Below, piece after piece: positions 14,257-19,571 of a DNA stretch of 19,571 bases. The translations under genes and the position numbers were made by a program. Position 1 is the stretch's first letter. The number at the start of each line of letters is the position of its first letter. A model generated the notes under the pieces. The model was given only the letters and a program-made list of their open reading frames with translations, did not search any database and was not told where the DNA came from. The DNA comes from Bacteroidales bacterium UBA1035 (lineage in GTDB: Bacteria; Bacteroidota; Bacteroidia; Bacteroidales; Dysgonomonadaceae). The stretch spans positions 1-19,571 of the forward strand of contig DCEG01000003.1 in the NCBI GenBank assembly GCA_002316835.1, given 5' to 3'.

Positions 14257-15384
14257 TTAATTGTTCAATTCCAGAAAGGTTGTCATCGGATAATGATCGG
14301 TATAGGCAACTTTGTCAACCTTAGCTCTATAGGCCTTAAGATTGGGACTGTGCATAATGTTATCGATACGGAACCAAAAAAAATCTTTATGATATGTGAT
14401 TCCCGGACCAAAACCTGTATTCGCATATGCATCTTCCATTCCATTTTTCATTTGTGCATATACATATGAGATGGGCGTGTCATTGAAGTCGCCGCAAATT
14501 ATGGTTCCGTCAACATTTAATTCTGAAAGATAGTTCTTCACTTTAAGAACTTGTTCTGTACGCATTCGATACGCTTTTCCCAACCGTGACCGAATGTTGG
14601 AAGTAACGTCTTCCAGGTTCACCTCATCACTATTCTGAATGAAATCGCCGTACAATTTCTTGTCTTCAGCGCTTATGCTGTTCGATTCAAGATGCACGTT
14701 GGCAACAGCAAGTTTTTTTCCGTTTACATCGATCGTGTAAACCACAGCACCGTTAAACGATGAGTTAAACACAATTTCATGTGTTTTTTCGATGGGGTAT
14801 TTGGAGAAACACGCCAGCCCAAAAATATGATATTTTCCGGATGCCTCCAATGCCGTAGAGGAATGATAGGGGTATTTGCTAAGAATTCGGTTTACATCGC
14901 GTTGCGACTTTATCGATTGCCCTGTTTTACTAACAAGGTATTCCTGCAAACAAACAATATCTGCATCAGATTCAACAATATAATCGAGAATAGGATGCTC
15001 TTTGTCTGCTTTTCTGTTTTCGTTAATAAAGCCTTCCACGTTGTACGTAAGAACTTTCAGACTATTTTCGGGAACTTTATCGGGAAAAAAGTTCATCGGG
15101 AAAAAAGTAGTTATCGGTTTGTGACACAGAATTAAAGACACCAATGAAATAAGTGCTAATTTCCACTTTTTGAACGTTATCCATAAAAAAAGATACATAA
15201 CATTCAAAAAGAAAATAAAACCGAACGCAATTCCGATATAAGAGAACAAATTAGTCTTCAATGGCGAAACCCGCCAGGACAGTAGTGAGCTCAGGAGCAA
15301 TAGAATAGCGATAATATTCGTAGCGAATATTATGTTTCTTACAATTCCACGAAATACAACTATTTTACTTTTTGCTGGCATCAA
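14257..15384 (-). CDS. Membrane-anchored endonuclease/exonuclease/phosphatase family protein
   Basis: A 375-residue protein with three predicted membrane segments (about 18-37, 46-70, 75-95) followed by an EEP-fold catalytic domain (about 108-375). The metal and catalytic residues are visible: Asn115 in TYNVEGF, Glu148 in CLQEYL, His231 in VANVHLES, Asp299 and Asn301 in CGDFNDTP, Asp341 in DNIM, and Asp363/His364 in TDHYP. The domain probably lies in the periplasm and cleaves a phosphodiester. The family covers nucleases, sphingomyelinase-like and phosphoinositide phosphatase-like enzymes, and the substrate cannot be told from sequence. The start overlaps the upstream rhomboid stop by 20 bases. 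ATG codon 2 is an alternative start. This type of protein next to rhomboids is, to my knowledge, common in Bacteroidales. Confidence 0.88.
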   Translation of the reverse strand: MMPAKSKIVVFRGIVRNIIFATNIIAILLLLSSLLSWRVSPLKTNLFSYIGIAFGFIFFLNVMYLFLWITFKKWKLALISLVSLILCHKPITTFFPMNFFPDKVPENSLKVLTYNVEGFINENRKADKEHPILDYIVESDADIVCLQEYLVSKTGQSIKSQRDVNRILSKYPYHSSTALEASGKYHIFGLACFSKYPIEKTHEIVFNSSFNGAVVYTIDVNGKKLAVANVHLESNSISAEDKKLYGDFIQNSDEVNLEDVTSNIRSRLGKAYRMRTEQVLKVKNYLSELNVDGTIICGDFNDTPISYVYAQMKNGMEDAYANTGFGPGITYHKDFFWFRIDNIMHSPNLKAYRAKVDKVAYTDHYPMTTFLELNN

Positions 15385-16258
15385 ACAGTTTCCTTTTCTC
15401 TTCAGAAGACAAATTGCTATACCCCGATTGTTTCAATTTATCTAAAATAGCATCAATCTCTGCCTGCTCGTTGTGCTTACGTTCATTATATTCCATATCG
15501 GTCTCTGCACGACGATACTCAACTTTCATTCTGGTCTTTCTTCTTGGCGGCCTTCGTTTTGTCAAATTTGCCAGCCCATCAAGTATCTTGCTTACCCATC
15601 CGGTAATATCGCGGCCATTTCTATATTGCCATGCAAAAATGTAACCTGCAATGGCTCCACCAATGTGTGCCACATGACCGCCTTCGTTAATTCCGCTTCC
15701 TAACGAAAGAAAATCGAGTAAGAAAACCCCGATAGCAATGTAAATAATTCTCACCTGCCCTATCAGCAACAAGTTCAACTGAACATTGGGACGATAGAAT
15801 GCTGCTCCCATCACTATGGCCATTACAGCAGCTGAAGCTCCAATCATCCAGCTATGCCCCAAGCCTACAAAATAGGGAATGGTATTGAAAGTAAGTATAT
15901 ACAAAAATGCGCCGGCCAAGCCACCTAAAATATACAAGCTGCCTAAAGTCCGCCCACTAAAATATTGCAGGAAAATCCGTCCAAACCAATACAACCACAA
16001 CATGTTGAAAAGAAGATGCCAGAATTGTTCGTGGACAAACATATAAGTAAACAGTGTCCACAACCGATTTAGTAATTGCGATAATTCAGATGGAACACCC
16101 AAAAACGTAATCAGTTCTAAAACCCTGATATTAAACAGAACGAAAATAACATTAATAATTTTTAGCACAAGAAAAACAGCAATATTGATGAAAATAAATT
16201 TCACCAAAACATCACCGTTTTTGTATCTGTACTTTAACTGATCAATAATAGTTGCCAT
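15365..16258 (-). CDS. Rhomboid family intramembrane serine protease with C-terminal cytoplasmic tail
   Basis: A 297-residue polytopic protease of about six membrane segments in residues 15-210. The conserved WHLLFNMLWLYWFG (80-93) precedes the catalytic Ser142 in MIGASAAV, and His198 in HVAHIGGAIAG completes the dyad, so it should be active. The tail (about 220-297) is charged, with a strongly basic KRRPPRRKTRMK and a final helix ending SSEEKRKLFDASKK, as seen in some Bacteroidetes rhomboids. Substrates are unknown. It overlaps the second rhomboid gene by 17 bases and the EEP gene by 20 bases. Confidence 0.92.
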   Translation of the reverse strand: MATIIDQLKYRYKNGDVLVKFIFINIAVFLVLKIINVIFVLFNIRVLELITFLGVPSELSQLLNRLWTLFTYMFVHEQFWHLLFNMLWLYWFGRIFLQYFSGRTLGSLYILGGLAGAFLYILTFNTIPYFVGLGHSWMIGASAAVMAIVMGAAFYRPNVQLNLLLIGQVRIIYIAIGVFLLDFLSLGSGINEGGHVAHIGGAIAGYIFAWQYRNGRDITGWVSKILDGLANLTKRRPPRRKTRMKVEYRRAETDMEYNERKHNEQAEIDAILDKLKQSGYSNLSSEEKRKLFDASKK

Positions 16259-17003
16259 GTACTTTGTCCTTTTTTCTCCAATACAATATCATAAAGATAC
16301 CAAATAACATACCTCCCAAATGCGCAAAATGAGCCACATTGTCCCAGGAGAAGTTACTGATACCAAAAACAAGTTCAAACACGCCATATCCTATAACAAA
16401 CCATTTTGCTTTAATAGGGAAAGGGAAGGGAATAATAAAAAGTTCTGCATTGGGAAACAACATTCCAAAAGCCAGCAATATGCCAAAAACTGCTCCTGAT
16501 GCACCAACAGTTACCGAATTCAGCGCAGCATTTAAGGCAGCCGGTGCACTACTTACATAATTCATGTTTTGTTGGAGCAACTGATATCCTTGTGAATAAA
16601 CGTCCTCGATTGCTTCCAAAGACATTCCGCTTTTTATCGATTGAATTCGTAAAAATGCGACAAGCATTTGTATCAATGCCGCCCCAATACCTGTTACAAA
16701 GTAAAAGCTTAGAAATCGCTTTGGACCCCACACATGTTCCAATGTCCGCCCAAACATAAAAACGGCAAACATATTGGAGAAAACGTGCATGAATGAACTG
16801 GTATCGTGGAGAAACATGTATGTTACCAACTGATAAATCCGAAAACCTTGCGACTCCACATAATGCAATCCAAACATTTCGGTCAGGTTGTACCCTTGTC
16901 TCAAAAAAACCACTTGTGCCAGCCACAAAATAACATTTATAATAACTATATTTAGCGTTACCGGCGGTAAAGCACCGCCAAATCCCGTTCTTGAAGTGTT
17001 CAT
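16242..17003 (-). CDS. Rhomboid family intramembrane serine protease
   Basis: A 253-residue membrane protease, first gene of the long minus-strand operon. Motifs are the FMHVFSNMFAVFMFG segment (71-85), RTLEHVWG in the loop, catalytic Ser169 in VGASGAVFG and His228 in AHFAHLGGML, giving an intact Ser/His dyad. A loop of about 50 residues (roughly 118-165) separates two membrane segments and is longer than in minimal bacterial rhomboids. The start ATG lies 24 bases from a TATTTTTG -7 candidate. It is divergent from the HU gene. Confidence 0.93.
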   Translation of the reverse strand: MNTSRTGFGGALPPVTLNIVIINVILWLAQVVFLRQGYNLTEMFGLHYVESQGFRIYQLVTYMFLHDTSSFMHVFSNMFAVFMFGRTLEHVWGPKRFLSFYFVTGIGAALIQMLVAFLRIQSIKSGMSLEAIEDVYSQGYQLLQQNMNYVSSAPAALNAALNSVTVGASGAVFGILLAFGMLFPNAELFIIPFPFPIKAKWFVIGYGVFELVFGISNFSWDNVAHFAHLGGMLFGIFMILYWRKKDKVHGNYY

Positions 17004-17026
17004 AATTGTTCTATGGAAATGAAAGG

Positions 17027-17050
17027 CAAAAATACGTATATTTTCGTATT
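17027..17050 (-). promoter_or_regulatory. Candidate -7 element and small inverted repeat before the rhomboid operon
   Basis: On the minus strand TATTTTTG (17034 to 17027) fits TAnnTTTG. Directly upstream of it, AATACG (17031-17036) and CGTATT (17045-17050) are exact inverted repeats with 8 bases between them, overlapping the -7 element. No clear -33 TTTG is present. Whether a regulator binds there is unknown. Confidence 0.35.
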
Positions 17051-17114
17051 ATGACGAGATTTTGTGGTATAATTCCTTTTTTTTAAATAAAATCAAATAC
17101 TTTTTATCTTTTTT

Positions 17115-17146
17115 CTTGATTGTTTTTAAATAAACCATTATATTTG
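17115..17146 (+). promoter_or_regulatory. Candidate promoter of the HU gene
   Basis: TATATTTG (17139-17146) matches TAnnTTTG exactly, with CTTG (17115-17118) 20 bases upstream as a 3-of-4 match to the -33 TTTG. It implies a leader of about 55 bases. That leader contains a tiny GAAA-capped hairpin (AGGT 17157-17160, ACCT 17165-17168) and an AT-rich stretch before the start codon. Confidence 0.5.
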
Positions 17147-17209
17147 GCGCTTATATAGGTGAAAACCTTACCATTAATGTTTGTTTAATTTTTTTATTAA
17201 CGTTTTCTT

Positions 17210-17476
17210 ATGAATAAATCAGAACTAGTTAGTGCTATTGCTGAAAAATCAGGTCTCAGCAAGGTTGATGCAAAAAAAGCATTGGATGCGACCCTCGATG
17301 CAATCTCGGGTGAAGTGAAAAAAGGTGGTAAAGTTGTATTAGTGGGTTTTGGAACTTTCTCGTTAACTCAAAGAAGTGCAAGAAAAGGTATCAATCCTCG
17401 CACGAAAAAAGCAATCAACATCCCGGCTAAAAAAGCAGCTAAATTCAAAGCAGGTGCAGCATTGTCTAACCTCTAA
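17210..17476 (+). CDS. hup: HU family DNA-binding protein
   Basis: An 88-residue histone-like protein that bends and compacts DNA as a dimer. The helical N-terminus MNKSELVSAIAEKSGLSK is typical, followed by the GFGTF core (46-50), the basic beta-arm ending in the DNA-intercalating Pro63 of INPRTKKA, and the closing KKAAKFKAGAALSNL. Length is normal for HU. It has its own promoter and a very strong terminator, so it is a single-gene unit. No Shine-Dalgarno sequence is evident, as is usual in this phylum. Confidence 0.95.
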   Translation: MNKSELVSAIAEKSGLSKVDAKKALDATLDAISGEVKKGGKVVLVGFGTFSLTQRSARKGINPRTKKAINIPAKKAAKFKAGAALSNL

Positions 17477-17497
17477 TCATTTAGTCTAAAAAAAATT

Positions 17498-17540
17498 AAA
17501 TAAGGAGCAAAGTTTACTGACTTTGCTCCTTATTTTGTTT
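17498..17540 (+). terminator. Strong intrinsic terminator of the HU gene
   Basis: A 16-bp perfect stem (17498-17513 with 17520-17535) encloses the 6-base loop TTACTG and is followed by a T-rich segment, TTGTTT. It lies 21 bases after the HU stop. Confidence 0.93.
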
Positions 17541-17562
17541 CTAAAGCAAACTAATTAAAGAT

Positions 17563-17597
17563 TTTGCTTTCTCTTAAAAAAATATTCCGTAAATTTG
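17563..17597 (+). promoter_or_regulatory. Candidate promoter of the tRNA-Lys gene
   Basis: TAAATTTG (17590-17597) is an exact TAnnTTTG -7 element 12 bases before the mature tRNA, and TTTG (17563-17566) lies 23 bases upstream, slightly wider than usual. Confidence 0.55.
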
Positions 17598-17609
17598 CAC
17601 GCCAAAAAT

Positions 17610-17682
17610 GACTCCGTAGCTCAGTTGGTAGAGCAAATGACTCTTAATCATTGGGTCGAGGGTTCGAGTCCCTCCGGGGTCA
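17610..17682 (+). tRNA. tRNA-Lys (anticodon CTT)
   Basis: A complete 73-base cloverleaf. The acceptor stem is GACTCCG with CGGGGTC (one T-G wobble), the D arm GCTC AGTTGGTA GAGC, and the anticodon arm AATGA / CTCTTAA / TCATT giving anticodon CTT. The variable loop is GGGTC and the T arm GAGGG TTCGAGT CCCTC, with discriminator A. The 3' CCA is not encoded, so tRNA maturation needs RNase Z (rnz is in this window) and CCA addition. Confidence 0.97.
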
Positions 17683-17707
17683 CTTTTTAACAACGCAAAA
17701 CAAAGTA

Positions 17708-17747
17708 AACTCCTAATTATCAGCTGATATTAGGAGTTCTATTTTTT
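17708..17747 (+). terminator. Terminator after tRNA-Lys
   Basis: AACTCCTAA (17708-17716) pairs with TTAGGAGTT (17730-17738), and TATCAG pairs with CTGATA inside, with one bulged T. The run ATTTTTT (17741-17747) follows. This is a good intrinsic terminator 26 bases after the tRNA. Confidence 0.85.
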
Positions 17748-17751
17748 CAGA

Positions 17752-17773
17752 AGTTCTCCTAATTCGGAGGACT
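17752..17773 (+). repeat. Second hairpin sharing a repeat with the tRNA terminator
   Basis: AGTTCTCC (17752-17759) pairs with GGAGGACT (17766-17773) around TAATTC, with one wobble. CTCCTAAT occurs both here (17756-17763) and in the upstream terminator (17710-17717), so it could pair instead with ATTAGGAG (17729-17736). Confidence 0.55.
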
Positions 17774-17850
17774 TTATTATTCATTATCCATCTCCTCCGG
17801 GTTGATAATTTGTTTTCATTTGATTATATTTTCTTATTTAACTAATTTAC

Positions 17851-17895
17851 AAAACCAAATGAAGAGTTGCAGTTTAAGTCTTCCTGCAACTCTTC
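17851..17895 (-). terminator. Terminator of the susD-like gene
   Basis: GAAGAGTTGCAG (17861-17872) and CTGCAACTCTTC (17884-17895) form a perfect 12-bp stem with an 11-base loop. On the minus strand it is followed by ATTTGGTTTTG. It lies 46 bases after the stop codon. Confidence 0.8.
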
Positions 17896-17941
17896 CAAAT
17901 ATAATAATATAACGTATTTATTACAAATAAGTTTTACACAA

Positions 17942-19549
17942 CTATTCGTACCCCGGATTATTACTCCACTTATTTCCTGTGTTTGAGTCTATCACATTTT
18001 GGGGAATTGGCCATAATATGTTATGCTCTTTGATATGTTCAGCCGACTCGGGGTTGTACTTTTTTGTCCGCTCTATCAGTTTCCCGGCACGAACCAAAGT
18101 AAACCTACGAAATTCTTCACCAAAAAGTTCTCTTGCTCTTTCATCCAATAAATAATCCATGCTCATTTCTCCTGCAGATACAGGAGTTGCTTTAGCTCTT
18201 TCGCGCACAACATTCACAGCTTCGGCTGCTCTTTGTTTATCACCTAAATGGATGTATGCTTCGGCAAGCAATAGATAAGTTTCAGCTAAGCGAATCCGAT
18301 ATTTATCTTTGTCGTTTCCTTCATAGGTGGGATCTGTATCAATACCAAAATCAAATTTAGTGGTAGATGGGAATAAATTTCCCGCTTTTCTGTTTGATTT
18401 TAAGAATTTCTCCATCTCTTCAGCTGTAGGCTTTTCACCGGCTTGGCCATAAACCTTCCCAAAAAGTTCCGGAACATCAGGGTTATTATAAATCCATGTT
18501 CTGCGGATATTATTTTCGGAATTTCTTATATCATCTTCCTCATATAACTTTAGCCACCAATCAGTTGGTATTAATTGACCAAGTCCTCGGCCACCAAATT
18601 CGGCAGATATTTTAAATCCATTTACATTAAAATAACCTGGAACAAAAGCTCGGCGAGTCCAATCCAAATAACGATTTCCCCCACCATTAGTCTGATATTC
18701 GGCTTGAATAACCCATATCGACTCTAAGTTGTCACCACCTCTGTTGTAGTTTTTATCTTTAAATAAGTCAGAAAACACATCGCCGGTTTTATCTTTTGAA
18801 ACACCAAAGCGTTCTTTCATAAGCTTATAATAACCAGAGTTAACAACCTCAGCAGCCGCTGTTTTAGCTCTTTCATAATTTCCTGCTAAAATGCTTATTT
18901 CACTCAAATAATGTAATGCCGCCCACTTAGTAAGTTGTCCGTCTTTTACCTTTGAGGGATCTTCGGGCAGGTGTTTTGATGCAAACTCTAAATCTTCAAT
19001 CATCTGTGTAATGACCTCAGCTTTTGGAGTTCGTTCAAAATCGGTACGATATTTTTCTTGTATGTGTAGAATTAAAGGCACATCGCCATATAAATACACT
19101 AAATATCTATATGCATACGCTCTAAAGAAAGCGGCGTTAGCTTTAAAGAAATCTTTATCTGTTGCATTGCTCCAAGTTACTGATTCTTTCTCGGCCGCAT
19201 CGTACATCATATTCGCATTGGCAATAAGCCCGTAAGCCCATCTCCATCGGTTTGAGATTAGCCCCGTTGAAGCATTGAACGTATAGGTTTCAAATATTGG
19301 CAATGTATTATCTCGTGAGGCAATAGCAGCAATATCTGTACCTCCTATCAATGTTTCATATGGCGTAGCAGTTTGTGAAACAATTACCTGAGACGCACCC
19401 CAAGTTTGAAATTCTTGTCGCTGATAACTGTGAAGACCATTCAAAAACGCCTGAAATCCTTTTGTTGACGTTAATGTTCCATTCGCGTCTTCATAACTTT
19501 GAGGGTTTTCTTCTAAAAAGTCGGAACAAGAAGCAATTATTATTCCCAA
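17942..19549 (-). CDS. SusD/RagB family nutrient-binding outer-membrane lipoprotein, 5' end disturbed
   Basis: About 535 residues of a SusD-like surface lipoprotein, which captures a glycan or peptide for a SusC-type TonB-dependent channel. IIASCSDFLEENP is the lipobox and typical mature N-terminus. The helical TPR-like region includes FRAYAYRYLVYLYGDVPLIL and WAALHYLSEISILAGNYERA. The C-terminal SusD signature runs from RIRLAETYLLLAEAYIHLGD through LLDERARELFGEEFRRFTLV to ILWPIPQNVIDSN and the final NNPGYE. The body looks intact. The 5' end is not: the frame begins at a TTG only seven codons before the lipobox cysteine, and a TAA lies in frame at 19567-19565, so no usable start is visible. 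The signal sequence seems to continue in another frame. A susC partner would lie upstream, beyond the window. The substrate is unknown. Confidence 0.88.
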   Translation of the reverse strand: MGIIIASCSDFLEENPQSYEDANGTLTSTKGFQAFLNGLHSYQRQEFQTWGASQVIVSQTATPYETLIGGTDIAAIASRDNTLPIFETYTFNASTGLISNRWRWAYGLIANANMMYDAAEKESVTWSNATDKDFFKANAAFFRAYAYRYLVYLYGDVPLILHIQEKYRTDFERTPKAEVITQMIEDLEFASKHLPEDPSKVKDGQLTKWAALHYLSEISILAGNYERAKTAAAEVVNSGYYKLMKERFGVSKDKTGDVFSDLFKDKNYNRGGDNLESIWVIQAEYQTNGGGNRYLDWTRRAFVPGYFNVNGFKISAEFGGRGLGQLIPTDWWLKLYEEDDIRNSENNIRRTWIYNNPDVPELFGKVYGQAGEKPTAEEMEKFLKSNRKAGNLFPSTTKFDFGIDTDPTYEGNDKDKYRIRLAETYLLLAEAYIHLGDKQRAAEAVNVVRERAKATPVSAGEMSMDYLLDERARELFGEEFRRFTLVRAGKLIERTKKYNPESAEHIKEHNILWPIPQNVIDSNTGNKWSNNPGYE

Positions 19550-19571
19550 AATACTGCTGTTGCGTTAATAA

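Overview
The window looks like the chromosome of a member of the Bacteroidota, probably order Bacteroidales. The grounds are a SusD/RagB lipoprotein at the right edge, a stand-alone protein with a type IX secretion-type C-terminal domain, a free-standing MnmD, an 88-residue HU protein, several promoter candidates with the Bacteroidetes -7 motif TAnnTTTG, and start codons without clear Shine-Dalgarno sequences. I cannot name a genus.

Layout. Positions 1-945 are AT-rich and carry no gene I can support, but hold a 46-bp near-perfect palindrome (221-266) and a long imperfect inverted repeat (701-779). Next come two small lipoprotein genes on + (946-1797); the first is NlpE-like but lacks the family's CxxC. 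mnmD lies on - (1832-2500), then a + strand zinc/manganese uptake operon (2611-4766: binding lipoprotein, ATPase, DUF456 membrane protein; no permease present). asd (4821-5819) and a small CTD protein (5945-6265) are on -.

From 17003 down to 6371 there are eleven - strand genes, nearly all overlapping or separated by a few bases, so they probably form one long operon with internal entry points. The promoter-proximal half is conserved housekeeping: two rhomboid proteases, a membrane-anchored endonuclease/exonuclease/phosphatase-fold protein, queD, queE (queuosine precursor synthesis) and rnz (tRNA 3' processing). The distal half (12348 to 6371) is the most unusual part: a FemAB-like acyltransferase, two B12-binding radical SAM enzymes, a radical SAM enzyme with a short cysteine-bearing C-terminus, and a second GNAT-fold acyltransferase. 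I do not recognise this five-gene set. It looks like a biosynthetic or modification pathway, possibly for an N-acylated lipid or other small molecule, and is the best candidate for an undescribed system.

The right end has the HU gene with promoter and strong terminator (17210-17535), a tRNA-Lys(CTT) gene (17610-17682), a set of hairpins with mutually exclusive pairings (17708-17774), and a - strand susD-like gene (17942-19549) whose signal-peptide region appears frameshifted close to the window end.
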